Assembly (NCBI GenBank): GCA_017311185.1
Contig: JAESUZ010003164.1
Location: 1,240,001 to 1,304,000, forward strand
Length of the DNA: 64,000 bases
Reading direction: 5' to 3'
DNA from: Proteles cristata cristata
Lineage: Eukaryota; Chordata; Mammalia; Carnivora; Hyaenidae
In this document: piece after piece, positions 8,446 through 21,092 of the stretch
Numbering within the stretch: position 1 is the stretch's first letter
Layout of the letters: each line of letters starts with the position of its first letter
Made by a program: the position numbers and the translations under genes
The notes under the pieces: generated by a model
What the model saw: only the letters and a program-made list of their open reading frames with translations
Database searches by the model: none
What the model was told of the DNA's origin: nothing

Positions 8446-10838
8446 CACTGGCACTGTGTGTGTTTTGTCGTGTGACATCATAGGACAGAGAATGATACGT
8501 GAAGCTCCCCCTTTCTGCCAATTTCTTGGAAACCTCTTTCCTGAAACAACTTCGTTACTCTTTCCTGCCCGTAGATGGGACAGTCGGGTTGGGGAACTCT
8601 TTTTTTTCTGCTTCTATAAAACTGGAGGAACCAGTTAGATCACGAAGGTTAAACTGGGTGCTTCTCTCACAAACTTCAAGTTTTACTTCCCCCTTTTATT
8701 TTAAAACCTGAGCTGTTTAATGTGATGTCCAGCTTATTTCCTCTGGAAACACTGTCACACTCCATATTTAATCTGATATGGTTAATAGTCTCTTCCTAGT
8801 TGATATTTATATATAACCAGGCAATGTGGGAATCCACAGGCTTTGGTCTGACAGCCAACATGGTAGTTTCTGCATAGTGTAAGTAAGGACATGGAGATCT
8901 ACACAGGGAGACTGTGGGCAAATACTGATATACATTCCAATGACTTCTTATAAAGACTAAAAGGGATCTTTTTTCACAAAATCCTGACAGCAAACTCAGT
9001 AAGGATAAGTGTGGAAGATTCTGGAGACATGTGTAATACTTCGTCAAACATGAATGACATGAGAGCATACGTACTGATTACCGTTCATGCTTGTGCATCA
9101 TTTGAGACATTCATAGAAAACACTGGCCATTAGAATGAAGTTTTCATCTGGCTGCCCACAATGGAATTGGTGAAGAGAGTACGGAAAACCAGATTTGTAC
9201 ACATTTGATAATTCAAGAGTTCCCCTCTTCCTCCTTATTCTTTATTCTTAAGTGCTTTACAAGGGCTCTAACCCTTTTCTGTCTGATTGGTTAAGAACTG
9301 AAAGTATGATAAGATGATGTTTAAATAAGCGGTCAACTATCTCCAGGAACTGTGTATTTCAACCCAATGCAGTTGTTATGCTGAGAGACCATTTAATTCG
9401 GTGTAAGTTAGGAAGTAGATCATGAACCAGTTAATTCAGTGGGCCAGATCTTGTTAATGATGTCTTTCTTTTGGTTCTTGCCCATTCTGTGAAAAGTTGC
9501 AGATATATTCTGTTGGGAATAGAAGCTCACCAGGAACGAGGTCATAGGTCTTTGGATGAGCATCCTTGCTGACGACACCCGATAGGTCACTCACAGCTGC
9601 TCCCGTTTCCAAAGTGAACGTGTATCACTTTGCTTGCCGTCTCCCCCTTCGTAACTACTTAGAAGTGTCAGAATTGACTAAACAGTGGAATCAACTGTAA
9701 GATTATAGTTCACCGTGACGCTGCTTAGTTGTAGCAAATTTCCTTTGACCCCAGATTTCCTGTGGTCCCAGATTGATTGTCTTCCCTCTCCCTACCCCTA
9801 CTCTGTGCCCCTCCCCTTGGCAAGAGGGAATTGAAGCTCCTAAGGGAAAAAAAATACTGTCAAAAGGAAGAAACGATGTGTGAAATGTCTTCAGATCTAA
9901 ACACAAAGTCAAAAGATTTTATGATAATGCTGTGATGAACTGTCAGTGTTTTTATCATGAGAAAGCATGTTACACCCAATGTAGGGAAGCTCATCCTAAG
10001 TGGTCTCACTTCACACTCACAAATATTGAGAGTCCACGAGGGACTCAGTGTCTTGCTGTACCTCACACAGGTGTGTCAGAATTAGGACCAAAGTCCACGA
10101 CCTTTCAGTTCACACTACAGTGTCCCTTACCATATTAACAGAAAATTGTGCTGGAGCTAATAACCACCTGATTTATAAAGTCATATCATCGAGGAAAGGC
10201 TGTAAATTGCAAGCAGTAAATAAGTTTTTTTTTAGAAGTCACACCTGTTGTGTTCATAAAAGAAACAATGGTGACTCTGACACAGGGGAAATCTTCCCTT
10301 GATAATGTTCTCCACTTTGTGGTAGGAATAGGCACCATTGTTGTGAATTACTTGCTGCTTGACCAAACCATTAATGTTTAGCTTTAATACAAGTACCCTC
10401 CAAACTGTATGGCTATGTCCAAACTTATCCGTTAGACAAGAGATGATTTTACTGAAGGTAATTCTCAGCAAGGCGCTACATAGAACACAAACTACAGTGG
10501 TCTCAGACATTAAACGTATTAAACCCGAAACAAAGCTTGAGAGAGAAGTGGCAGGTTTACCTAGCATGCACCCTTCCTGACTCTTCTATCAAATGCAGGA
10601 TCGGTGTTGCATTGGGTTGTTTTTCTTCAAATCCTATATTTGTCCTGGGCATACTTGCTCAGCAGCGTCTTGCATTCCTTGACTAGATGGCAAGAGCATA
10701 GTAGGTTGCAATGGACACTTTTCCTGCCATGGAGTGTGTGATGTCCCTTGAGGGTCAGCTGGCTTTCTCGTTTCACCCTTTGCTTTCGATTGTGCTTGTA
10801 GAACCAGAATGTAAGATCATTCTTAATCATGTGAACAT
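8446..10838. other. unique intron 3 sequence
   Basis: About 2.4 kb of AT-rich sequence without a recognised repeat. A 111-codon frame on the minus strand at 10232-10567 matches no family I know and lacks splice context. I call no gene. Confidence 0.5.
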
Positions 10839-10839
10839 T

Positions 10840-11046
10840 TTTTATTTAAATTGTTTTCAATGTTTATTTTTGAGAGACAGAGTGTGAGCGGGGGAGGGGC
10901 AGAGAGAGAGGGAGACGGAATCTGAAGCAGCTCCAGGCTCTGAGCTGTCAGCACAGAGCCCAACTCGAGGCTCCAACTCATAAACCTTGAGATCATGACG
11001 CGAGCCAAAATTGGATGTTAAACCGACTGAGCTATCCAGGTGCCCC
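10840..11046 (-). mobile_element. felid CAN-SINE, antisense
   Basis: Left T-rich end AATGTTTATTTTTGAGAGAC, right head CCGACTGAGCTATCCAGGTG. Moderately diverged (the B box reads GAGGCTCCAACTC). Confidence 0.9.
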
Positions 11047-11166
11047 GAAGGAAATTTTTAATACTGATTTATGATTCTGAGTTTAAAGATGCTCCTGTTT
11101 TATAATTGATAGTAAGTGTAAAAATTTGTAACTTTTATTATTTATGAGTAATAAAGGGACTATTTA

Positions 11167-11287
11167 GCAGGCTCCTCACTGGCAGTGCAGAGCTGGGCTT
11201 GGGGCCTAAACCCACAAACTGTGAGATCATGACCAGAGCCATAACAAAGAGTGGGATGCTTCACCAACTGAGCCACCCAGGCCCCTC
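11167..11287 (-). mobile_element. CAN-SINE head fragment, antisense
   Basis: Only the tRNA-related half is present: AAACCCACAAACTGTGAGATC, then CCAACTGAGCCACCCAGGCC. The CT-rich and A-rich parts are absent. Confidence 0.85.
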
Positions 11288-11514
11288 TAGAATTCTTCAG
11301 TTTCAGTACTGTGCATTGAGCATACAGCTTACTTTTGCAGTATCTCTAAGTAGTACCCATGAAAGTATAATTGTCTATTTATCATAAAGGGAAGATTTAC
11401 TCTATAAAGAATACTAAGTAAGATTAAGGAAAATGATTTCTTTCAAGTATTTCAATACATTTTTTAAATGTAATTTGATGTTTTATTTAATGAAAGAGTT
11501 GACCAAAAAGCATT

Positions 11515-11573
11515 GAATGAAAAGTAGGCTCATGAACTCATAGAATGAAAAAGTAGCCTCATGAACTCATAGA
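11515..11573. repeat. 29-30 bp tandem duplication
   Basis: Two adjacent copies of GAATGAAAA(A)GTAGSCTCATGAACTCATA, differing by one base insertion and one substitution. Confidence 0.85.
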
Positions 11574-11589
11574 AGACAAGGTCGAAACA

Positions 11590-12100
11590 CACCCACCCCC
11601 CTCTGAAGGCAAGGAGAAAGTCTGCAAGGACTGATCTGTGGGAAGGAGCAGTGAAAACACAATACTAGAGTCCACAATCTGAACACCTCCTAAAACAGCA
11701 GACCCAGGTCAGTATAGGACTTCGTTTTTGTTTTTGTTTTTTGGACATCTTCTTAATATAGCCATTATTCTCAGGAGCAGGAATATAACAGGCTTTCCTA
11801 ACTATCACATACAAAAAACTGACCTCAATAAAATTACACAATGGAGAAATTCACCCCAAAAAAACAAGAAGTAGGAGCCAGGGATTTCATCAATACAGAT
11901 AGAGGCAAGATACCTGAACCAGAATTAAAACAACAACTATAAGGATACCAGCTGGGCTTAAGAAAATCATAGAAGACCCCACAGAATCCACTACCATAGA
12001 AAGAAAAGAACTAAAATCCAGTCAGACTGAAATAAAAAATGGTATAACTGAGACACAAAGCCAACTGGTGCAGTGACAGGAAGGATGGACAGAGGGAGGT
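11590..12100 (+). mobile_element. L1 5' end and start of ORF1, without the 3' end
   Basis: Matches the 5' UTR to ORF1-start pattern of carnivore L1 as I remember it: GACCCAGGTCAGTATAGGAC, GAAATTCACCCCAAAAAAAC, CCAGAATTAAAACAACAACT. ORF1 is broken and similarity stops at about 12100. Unlike usual L1 copies it keeps the 5' side and lacks the 3' side. Confidence 0.7.
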
Positions 12101-12282
12101 GTAAGAATAGGAGTTGGGGGGTTGGTGACAGAGTGGCCTGGGGCAAAGGGTAGAAACCTCTCAAGAGTAAAGGATAAAGGATTGTTTTAACAGAAACCCA
12201 CTTCTAAATACCACTTATAATGGTAACGGAGTTTAGAAACTTCTTTCGGATTTTCATGTTGTACCTTAAGAGTTAGGGTGAT

Positions 12283-12498
12283 AGGGGCACTTGGGTGACT
12301 CAGTTGGTTGAGTATCCAACTCTTGATTTCAGCTCAGGTCATGAACTCATGGTTTGTGAGTTCAAGCCCCACATCAGGCTCTGTGCTGACAGCGAGGAAC
12401 CTGCTAGGCTATGAATTCTCTCTCTTTCCCTCTCTCTCTCTGCCCCTCCCATGCTCATGTCTCTCTTTGCGTCTCAAAATAAATAAAAAATTTTTTAA
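12283..12498 (+). mobile_element. CAN-SINE
   Basis: Starts GGGGCACTTGGGTGACTCAG and has B box GAGTTCAAGCCCC, a CT-rich middle and an AAATAAATAAAAAATTTTTT tail. Confidence 0.9.
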
Positions 12499-12499
12499 A

Positions 12500-15060
12500 G
12501 AGGGTAATGTTTATGAATGCCAACCATTAATTCCTATCATTTAAATGCCTTTATTAAATGATGAGATGTATGTGTTATTGAGTAGTACTTGATGTGTAGG
12601 TGAAAGTACTCCCCCTCAAGAGGTTTATATCTTTTTTATGACCTTAAAATTTGGGGTCATCCTATTAGTTTATTGATTAGGTTCAAACGTTTTCAAGAAT
12701 TTGTCACCCAACTCAAAGTTCCCCTAAACCTTACCATTCAATCTTAGCTACTTTGCTGAGAATGTGTTGTATGACCTTGTTTGTGTTTATATCCTAACGG
12801 CGTGGCCATCACTGAAGACCCCCTTCGCTATTGTGGGGCATCTTTATCAGCTCAGGGTTGCTAGATTCCCGTGGCTGGCTCATGTGGTTCTCTGTTCTTG
12901 CTTTATTGAGAACTTAAAATTATTAGTCAGGGGCTATGATATTCTTCTGTATTCTCTAAGCATATTTAATACACTAGGCTCATGTTCAGTGTGCCACGAA
13001 GTTACTCTGTTTAAATAATTTGAGCTTATCTCTCTTCTTCCACCTTTGATCTCAATTTAAGTTCTTAGTCAGAATTTTCAATTGAGTCTAAATTCATGGG
13101 AACCAGTGCACATACTTTCTTCAGTAAATTTTAACCATGATGTCTGTGATCTTTGACTTCAAGTACTTTTGGTCAGTAGACCCTTCGTTTCACTTCATAT
13201 GTCAGTAACTTTTAGCCTCCTGGTATTTCTCTATTTCTCGGAGACCCCTGGGCCCTCACATTTGTCACTTGACCCCATGTCTTTAACTGCCACCGTTTGT
13301 TGCGCTGCTCAACTCACAGCTGTGCTTCTTGACCTGACGTGGCGCTCAGCCATTCCTGTTTTATCTTGCTAACCTCCATCTCCCTCCACAGGCAGCTGTT
13401 ACCAGGCATCCTTCCTTTCAGCTCCACGGAATGAGCTCTCTGCTGCCTTTTCCAGCAGGCCCATCAGTCGCTTCTCCGTCTTCTTTAACCTCTCAGTGGT
13501 CTTTAAGCCCGTTGCCCAGTGCCTTTTCCCCACACCATTATTATGCTGCTGCTGCTTCTGTTTATCTCTCTGCTCACTCTCCTTCTCCTTTTCTGGCTCA
13601 TTTTCATGTAGCCCACTTGGAAAATCTCAGTATTGGTGGTTTATAGGAGTCCTCCTGGGTTGTTCATTTTCTCACAAAACACATAAGTTACTAGGAAGCT
13701 CCATCAGGGCTGTGGCTTCCAAAGGGCTGGCTTGATGTTTCATGAACAATTAATCCAAGCCAGGCCTCCGAGCATTTAATTGATCATCAGACTCAGTGTG
13801 ACTCCCCGAGTATTGATCATTAGCCTTCCATTGCCACTTGTATTGGCTCTTAGCTTACATGGACATTTCATCTGTGGTCATGTGAGTTTCCATGACTGTA
13901 ATCAATAAATGGTAAATTTCGGCTTCTCAGAGTAAACAAAGAACATACGAGCATGGGCTATGCCCATTCCTTTTTTTTTCTCTTTTGGTTTATTGTACCA
14001 TTTGGGATACAAATCTGTTTGAGGCAAACGATTGGATTGTTTTCAGCTTCTATTAAAAGTCTCCTGGACCCTCAATTTTCATGCAGAAGAATTAATTGGA
14101 TTTGAATGAGCTTAATATAAAAACTCTAATATTGATACAGAAATACACCCCATACTTGGTGATCTGTCACCAGAATCAAGGGTTGTCTGGTTGTTTTGCA
14201 TTTTCTGCCTGTCAGTGATAACTAGTAGCAACAATAAAATGAATCAAGGTTAAATCCCTAGGGACTATTTATATATTCACTTTCACTTTTTTTTTAAAGA
14301 AATGAAGATATAATTATAGAAATAAAGAAATGGTTGACAGGCTGAACCTTAAAAAAAAAGAAATGAAGTTATACATGTAAGCAAAATCCTTTCTTAATGG
14401 TATTTTAAAAAGCATTTTTAGATACTCTGACTTAAGTAAGATTTCTTGCTTTATATATATATATATAGATGTGATCTCAGTGTTGGAATTATCATCTTCC
14501 ACTGGGAAGAAATGTTACATTTGTACTAAAAGTGTAACTGGAAAGAAAAGGATTAATTTCTTCTGAAAGCAAAACGTTTTTGGAAAACTGTCCTAATGTA
14601 GGAATGGCAATTCAACAGCTGCCCAGATGAGTAAAGTTGTCTAATCATTTATTGTTGCTGTTAATGAATGTTCATTTGTACATGAGAACAGTTATCAGAG
14701 ATGTCTTTTGTACTTACTTAGTGGGATTCTTGGCTTCTCATGCCATTAGCTCTGTTTTTCCAAAATGGAGCCCCTGTAGATGGTCTTAAAAATACACATC
14801 TTATACAGATTTAGGTAAATAGTCAGCTATCCAGACAGTTTGAACATCAACCAAAAATGAAGCATCTAGAATTATCATGTCATGGGTAGCATGAGTGGGA
14901 AGGGTGTCAGGCCACAGAGGGAACTGACCTTTTGTTTCTTGTGACTGGGAGAAAGGCAGACATGAAGAAACACTGCATCAAACCATGAAATGTGTTGCTT
15001 TTAACTTAGGTAATGGAATGTGTCCTGTTAGCCTTCTGCATGATTAGAGAGTCTGCTTCT
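12500..15060. other. unique intron 3 sequence
   Basis: AT-rich apart from a pyrimidine-rich part at 13240-13650. A short (AT)n is at 14453-14468. No gene or confidently named repeat. Confidence 0.5.
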
Positions 15061-15253
15061 GGGCCACTTGGTGGCTCAGTTGGTTAAGCGTCCGATTCTT
15101 GATTTTGGATCAGGTCATGATCTCATGGTTTGTGAGACCAAGCCCCACATGATAACACAGACCCCACTTGGGATTCTCTTTCTCCCCCCTCTCTCTCTCT
15201 GCCCTTCTCCTGCTCTCTCTCTCTCTCAAAATAAATAAACTTAAAATAAAAAC
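15061..15253 (+). mobile_element. CAN-SINE
   Basis: Starts CTGGGCCACTTGGTGGCTCAG with TTGGTTAAGCGTCCG (A box). The B box is worn (GAGACCAAGCCCC). The tail is CTCTCAAAATAAATAAAC. Confidence 0.88.
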
Positions 15254-16727
15254 GGAAAGTCTTCTTTTCCCCAGAAAACAACAAATCATTTACACTTTTC
15301 TTAGAAGGTTCGGATAACCAGTCTTCTTACCCAAAATCACAAGTCTATCCTCAGCTTTTTTCTAAAACCACAACATTTCCGGATTTAAAACAACCGAGAC
15401 TCTAAGTATAATTTTCCTCTAATCTACATTCCTGTCATCTTTACAATTTTAAGCGCAAGACAGAAACTGTATTATTTGGGGTGAGAGATACCCTAGCATT
15501 ACCCTGTCATTATCAGCCTTAATCATACACAGGTCCCTCATTTATAGACGTGAAGGCTGAATGAGAGATTTGCCTTCTTGAAACACCTTCTGTGTGCAAC
15601 AGGGCCTGCCTTTGAAAAACTACTTTAAGATCTAGTTTGATTTAAAGGCTGAGCTCCTGCATGCCTGAAATGCTTCCTCTTCAAAATATTTGCTCCCTGG
15701 AGAGGTCAGCTGAAAAGGAGTTCTCATGTGACTTTAGATTGTTGACCTGGAAGACCATTTGGGTTGTGGAATGGGCTTTGGCACAGCTCCACGGCTTTCT
15801 GGTTGACAAGGAGCCAGGATGGGAGGGCGGGGCCAGCTGTGTCGCGCCAGGAAGATCTAGTCTGAGAACGTTTCAAGCCTCAATGCACCCACCTCTGACG
15901 CCTTTGCTTTTTCTTGAGAGAATTTTAAACTACAGCATGAATAGAGGTGCTGCAGATTGTCATGATGTACCTTTAAATGATTCTGCAGCTACAAAATGCA
16001 TTCACCCTTTGCTGGTGTGTAAAATTTGAATGACACTTGTGCTCTGTTGGGAAAGAACAGACGTTTTCATTATAAAATTCATCCAAGCAGAAAAGTAGCA
16101 GAGTGAGCAGAAATTTTATTTACATCCGTGATTGAAGTTACAGTGATAAAAGAAAATTACTAGGTTTTGGAATAGCCGTGTTCTCATTCTCTCAGACGAC
16201 CTAAGGAATTTCATCAATATGGAAAATAATACGTTATTGAGGAAGGCTCTGAACAGGAGTCTCAAATTTTGCATATCCTTTAACTGACCTTAGGTTTTTC
16301 TAGCATTTTTTTGAGTTATCTTGAAACAGATGACAATATTCCCTTTTTGTATCACATCCATTATTTGTTATAGTGTGGGCTTTATGTTCCGTTACCACAG
16401 AGATTCACAGCAATTTCTTAGATTTTAGTTGTATTAGCAGGTGTAGACAGATAACTCAGTTAGGCCAGTCTTAGAAGCCATAAGATACTGGATTAGAGAC
16501 GTGGGATCAGAATTTTCCAGGGAGAATTTTCTGCTAAATAGTTTGTGATATATGTCTTGGAAGCCTTAATGTGGTAATTTCATGCCCCAAACCCTCTTCG
16601 TTAGAAGTCCAGAAATTCAATTATTTCCGTTCTCTCGGGAGTGATAAGCCCTGGCAGATTGATTTATAATGAACCTAAGCGTGTTTACAAATCTGAGTGG
16701 CAATTTCTAAGTCCACAATGAAGTGGT
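15254..16727. other. unique intron 3 sequence
   Basis: A frame of 122 codons on the plus strand (15661-16029) has no known family and no splice context. Nothing else recognised. Confidence 0.5.
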
Positions 16728-16743
16728 AAGACAGGGAGAGATT

Positions 16744-16965
16744 TTTTTTTTTTAATGTTTATGTATTTATGTTGAGGGAGAGAGAGAGCATGCACATTTG
16801 AGGGGCAGAGGGCGGGAGAAAGAGAATCCCAAACAGGCTCCATGCTGTCCGCTAAGAGCCTGATGCAAGGCTCAGACTCCTGAACCATGAGATCATGAGC
16901 TGAGCAGAAATCAAGAGCTGGATGCTTATTGACTGAGTGCCCCGCCCCCCCGCCCCAGGCACCCC
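16744..16965 (-). mobile_element. CAN-SINE, antisense, with TSD and C-rich insertion near the head
   Basis: Left T-rich end, right head. The head carries a C-rich expansion (CCCCGCCCCCCCGCCCC at 16940-16956). The TSD AAGACAGGGAGAGATT at 16728 and 16966 is perfect. Confidence 0.9.
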
Positions 16966-17411
16966 AAGACAGGGAGAGATTCCAGTTTAGCTGGGATCCA
17001 TCCCCATTGAAAAAAATCACATGACTTTTGAAGCACAACTCAGCGGAAGTGGGTAATTTCTACAATATATTTTTTATTGAAGAGCTTGATGAGTCATGTA
17101 TCCTTATTTTATTTTTTTCTGTTAGATACCTTGTCCTTCTTCCCTCGATAATGTTGCAGGGACAGTGACAGAACTCTAGTTCTTTTTTCTATGTTTTTAA
17201 CAGAGCCTTGAGGACTTAGCAGTGTTCTGATACCAGTAGAAGGTTGTGCTGATTCCAAATACCATGCCCTAATTATTTCCTGGCTAGCTTTTTTGTTAAA
17301 CACTGTAATGTCTTTTTTTGTGTGTCTTTTTTGATTCTCTCTTTACTTCCTTTTGCCATAAATAGCTATGCATCTTTTAGGAGATATATTTATATACATC
17401 TTTACACATAA

Positions 17412-17637
17412 ATGCTTTTTTAGAGAGAGCATGAGCAGGGGAGAGGGTCAGAGTTGGTGGGGAGAGAGAGAGGGAGAGAGGTGAGGAGAGAGAGAGAGAG
17501 AGAAAGAGAGAGAATCTTAAGCATCCCCCACGCTCAGCACGGAACCTGGCACAGGGCTCGATCCCACAACCCTGGGATCATGACCTGAGCTGAAATCAAT
17601 AGTTGGATGCTCAACTGCTTGAGTCACCACGTGCACC
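17412..17637 (-). mobile_element. CAN-SINE with expanded GA tract, antisense
   Basis: The GA-rich middle (17458-17513) is expanded. The B box complement is worn to GGGCTCGATCCC, and the head reads GCTTGAGTCACCACGTGCACC. Confidence 0.85.
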
Positions 17638-18334
17638 TATATTTTGTTTTTCCTAGAAGTTTTGAGTTGGAGACCCCCTAAAATATAAAGCAGTATTTAT
17701 TCATCTGGTTGTTAGGAGATGACTCCATTGTCTCCTAAAGCCAGCCATTTCACGTCTGGGCTGGACACAGGAGGATTCGGAAGGGACACTTAACAAGCCC
17801 TCATGGAGCATAGTGTGGCCGCTGGGTATTATGGGCGTCACACTTATGAGAGAGACAAGCTGGAACAACAGAGTGCGAGCGTGAGGAGCACGGGGGGAGG
17901 TCGCTAGCTGGCGGTCAGCACTGGTGATGCCTGGATGTGCTCTGCGTCCCCGTGTCCCAGGCCAGACTGGCAAAGTCATGGGAGGAAGGCAGTGAAGCCG
18001 TCCTTATTGAGTGATGAAGCGTCCGGGGACGCAGGGGCATGATGAGAAGGAGTGGGGGGAGCTAGGGGCTAAGTTTGCTCACAACAGAACATTCCCACAT
18101 GTGACACGATGGCTGGTCTAGCTTTTGGAATATGGGTGGTCTGAGAGTAGTAGAGGTAGAGTCTGTGGGGATTGGGACATGAATGACTGATACATATTGA
18201 TTGAGAAAGTAGAAGCGTTATGAAGCAAGGAAGGGGACCTGGTTGTTACAAGCCAGGAGAATGGGTTCAGCCGGCCTGTGGCTCCCCCACTGTGTTGGAT
18301 GTTAGTGTATTCCCTCCTCTTGCTCCCACATAAG
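17638..18334. other. unique intron 3 sequence
   Basis: Somewhat GC-richer than its surroundings. No repeat or gene recognised. Confidence 0.5.
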
Positions 18335-18348
18335 ATAGATTTTTGACC

Positions 18349-18520
18349 TGAGGTGCCTGGGTGGCTCGGTGGGTTAACCATCCAACTCATGATTTCACCT
18401 CAGGTCATGATCTCACGGTTCATGAGTAGAGCACTGCATCAGGCTCTGTGCTGACAGCTCTCTATCTCCTTCGGATTCTTTCTCTCTCTCAAAATAAATA
18501 AATAAACATTTTTTAAAAAG
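18349..18520 (+). mobile_element. CAN-SINE with TSD
   Basis: Starts AGGTGCCTGGGTGGCTCGG; the middle is shortened. The tail is AAATAAATAAATAAAC. The TSD AGATTTTTGACC / AGATTTTGACC flanks it. Confidence 0.9.
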
Positions 18521-18713
18521 GTAGATTTTGACCCAAAGAAGAACTGCTTACTATTCTTTGAATACAGTTCTAAAATTTGATGGTCAAGTGTCCATTTGCT
18601 AAAGTCACTACCCTCTCAGGTAAGTGTCCAGCTAGGGACTGGAAATGTCAGCTGAAAGGTAAACACTGAAAGAGTAGAGGCAGTTGTTGAATCCCTAGAC
18701 ATGGATGATAATG

Positions 18714-19233
18714 CAGTTGACTCTTGAACAACATGGGGTTTAGGGGTGTTGAGCCCATACATAGTCAAAACTTCACGTATAACTTCTGATTCCCCCAAAA
18801 CTTAACTACTAGTAGTCTACTCTTGACCTTCCTGATAACATAAACAATCAACACATATTTCATTTATTATCTGTATTATATACTGTATTCTTAAAGTAAG
18901 CCAGAGAAAAGAAATGTTATTAAGAGAATCATAAGGGCGGGGCTCCTGGGTGGCTCAGGTCGTGCTCTCACGGTTTATGAGTTCGAGCCCTGCATCAGGC
19001 TCTGGGCTGACACTTCGGAGCCTGGAGCCTGCTTTGGATCCTGTGTCTCCCTCTCTCTGTCCTCCTCTACTCAGGCTCTCTCTGTCTCTCAAAAATAAAT
19101 AAATGTTACAAAAATTTTTCAAAAAAAGAATCATAAAGGAAAAAAAACACATTGACAGTACTGTACTGTATTTGTTGAAAACATTTTCTAAGTGGACCCA
19201 CGCAGTTCAAACCCGTGTGGTTCAAGAGCTGAT
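18714..19233 (+). mobile_element. MER2-type Tigger DNA transposon, split by a SINE
   Basis: Begins CAGTTGACTCTTGAACAACA and ends GTTCAAGAGCTGATTA, imperfect inverted terminal repeats. Internal motifs AAACTTAACTACTA and AGTACTGTACTGTATTTGTT fit MER2 as I know it. It is non-autonomous, with no transposase frame, and is interrupted at 18936-19126. Confidence 0.8.
18936..19126 (+). mobile_element. felid SINE lacking the A-box segment, inside MER2
   Basis: Jumps from GGGTGGCTCAG directly to GTCGTGCTCTCACGG, losing about 30 bp of the tRNA part. The B box is intact (GAGTTCGAGCCCT). The TSD AGAATCATAA(A)GG lies at 18924 and 19127. Confidence 0.9.
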
Positions 19234-19433
19234 TATATCTGAGTAAAAAAGCAGTAGAGAGTACAGGGTAATGTCTTACTTCAAATCAGAATTATTATTT
19301 GTTAATGAAACACATTTATGTGTATTCTGCAACATAGATAATAAAACAATATAGGAGGCCTGAAGTGCATATAAAATGTCAAAACTAATCGCATAATCTT
19401 ATAATCAGCCTCCAATCCAGTTATTACTCTTTA

Positions 19434-19659
19434 TTTTTTTTTTTAATTTTTTTTTAATGTTTTATTTATTTCTAGGAGAGAGAGAGAGACAGTGTGAGCA
19501 GGGGTGGGTCAGAGAGAGAGGGAGTCACAGACTGAAACAGGCTCCAGGCTCTGAGCTGGCAGTCAGCACAGAGCCCGACGCGGGGCTCGAACCCACGAAC
19601 TGTGAGATCATGACCTAAGCCAAAGTCGGACGCGAACCGACTAAGCCACCCAGGCGCCC
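19434..19659 (-). mobile_element. felid SINE, young Fc2 type, antisense, with TSD
   Basis: Carries TTTCTAGGAGAGAG and GCTGGCAGTCAGCAC. The head reads CCGACTAAGCCACCCAGGCG. The TSD CCAGTTATTACTCTTTA at 19417 and 19660 is perfect. Confidence 0.95.
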
Positions 19660-19748
19660 CCAGTTATTACTCTTTAGATCAAAATTTATGTTAAAAACTG
19701 ACATGGGACATGGGATAAAATCAGAATTACTAAAAGATGAGTCAGTGA

Positions 19749-19915
19749 GGGGCGCCAGGGTGGCTATCGGCTGAGCATCGACTTGGGCTCAGGTCATGAT
19801 CTCGAGGTTGGTGAATTCGAGCCCCACATCGGTCTCTCTGCTGTCTGCACAGAGCCTGCTTTAGATCCTCCCCCTCTTGTGCGAGCTCTTTCTCTCTCAA
19901 AAATAAATAAGAATT
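19749..19915 (+). mobile_element. CAN-SINE, shortened
   Basis: Starts GGGGCGCCAGGGTGGCTATC (bases lost in the A box), B box AATTCGAGCCCC, tail CTCAAAAATAAATAAG. Similar sequence (AGATGA(G/C)TCA) flanks it. Confidence 0.85.
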
Positions 19916-20105
19916 TATTTAGATGACTCACTAAAAGGGAAAGAACAAGTAGTTTAAGACAGCAAATGAAGTAACAAGTGCTGTCTCCATGATTTGAAAG
20001 CTAGAAAAGAAGACTCAGTGTAAGGCGCCACGTCCTGTGATGAGCAATACAGCAAACTGAGAACAGATTAATGTGCTTGTTGCTATAAACCTTAAGAGAA
20101 TACTT

Positions 20106-20322
20106 GGAGGCGTATGGTTGGCTCAGTCGGTTAAGTGTCCGACTTCAGCTCTGGTCATGATCTCTTGGTTCATGCGTTCGAACCCTAGGTTGGGCTCCGT
20201 GCTGTCAGCTCGGAGCATGGAACCTGCTTCAAATTCTGTGTCTCCCTCTCTCTGCCCCTCCCCTCCTCGTGTCTGTCTCTCTGTCTCTCAAAAATAAACA
20301 AACATTAAAAAAATTTAAAAAG
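20106..20322 (+). mobile_element. CAN-SINE
   Basis: GGCGTATGGTTGGCTCAGTC start, CGGTTAAGTGTCCGACTTC A-box region, GCGTTCGAACCC B box, tail AAAAATAAACAAACATT. Confidence 0.9.
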
Positions 20323-20865
20323 AGGGAGAGAAGACTTGAGGAAGATTGTCACCAAGAAGACGGTTGGTAATAGGCCAGAAAGAAGTAGAGTCGGGAGTTT
20401 GGAAGGGAGAGTCCCCAACTCTGTCGAGAGGTTTATCTGTGAAAATGCCTCTTCTTGTCTTGATAGCCTGCCTCACACGTGGGTGTGTGGAAAAAACAGG
20501 CCATGTATTTTTACCTCTCTGTATAATTTAAGGTTTTGGTTATAAGTGGTGGTTCCCTGGCCTCACAGCACATCAGACTGATTGGTATTTTGTTAGCAAT
20601 TATGTGGCTCTTTAAAAGCCCCATGTCTAACCCTAATTAATTGCACCTTTAAAATCTGTCAGGCTATGAATATTTTAATAAGGTAGAAAGAAAGTATTAG
20701 GAGAAGCAGCCAGTGAGGATACTTATGTTTCCAAGAGACGAAATAAAGAATTTAGGACGCTGTCCCTCCACTTCTCTGCTTTTCAGCTCTCCTCTCAATA
20801 TTCAGCACTGAGCTAGGCTAAAGATGGGTAGGCTTAGGAATAAAGGAAGCCTGATTCAAATTTCT

Positions 20866-21092
20866 TTCTTTTTTTACATTTTTTACATTTATTTATTTTT
20901 GAGAGACAGAGAGAGAAAAGAGCACAAGCAGGGGAGGGGCAGAGAGAGAGGGTGACACAGAATTCGAAGCAGGCTCCAGGCTCCAAGCTGTCAGCACAGA
21001 GCCCGACGCGGGGCTCAAACTCACGAACCATGAGATCATGATCTGAGCCGAAGTCGGACACTTTAACCAATTGAGCCATCCAGGCGCCCAGA
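20866..21092 (-). mobile_element. felid CAN-SINE, antisense, with TSD
   Basis: TTTATTTATTTTTGAGAGAC tail at the left, CCAATTGAGCCATCCAGGCG head at the right. The TSD TGATTCAAATTTC lies at 20852 and 21094. Confidence 0.92.

Noticed and set aside
15661..16029. 122-codon plus-strand frame
   Set aside because: No domain, no promoter or splice context, located mid-intron.
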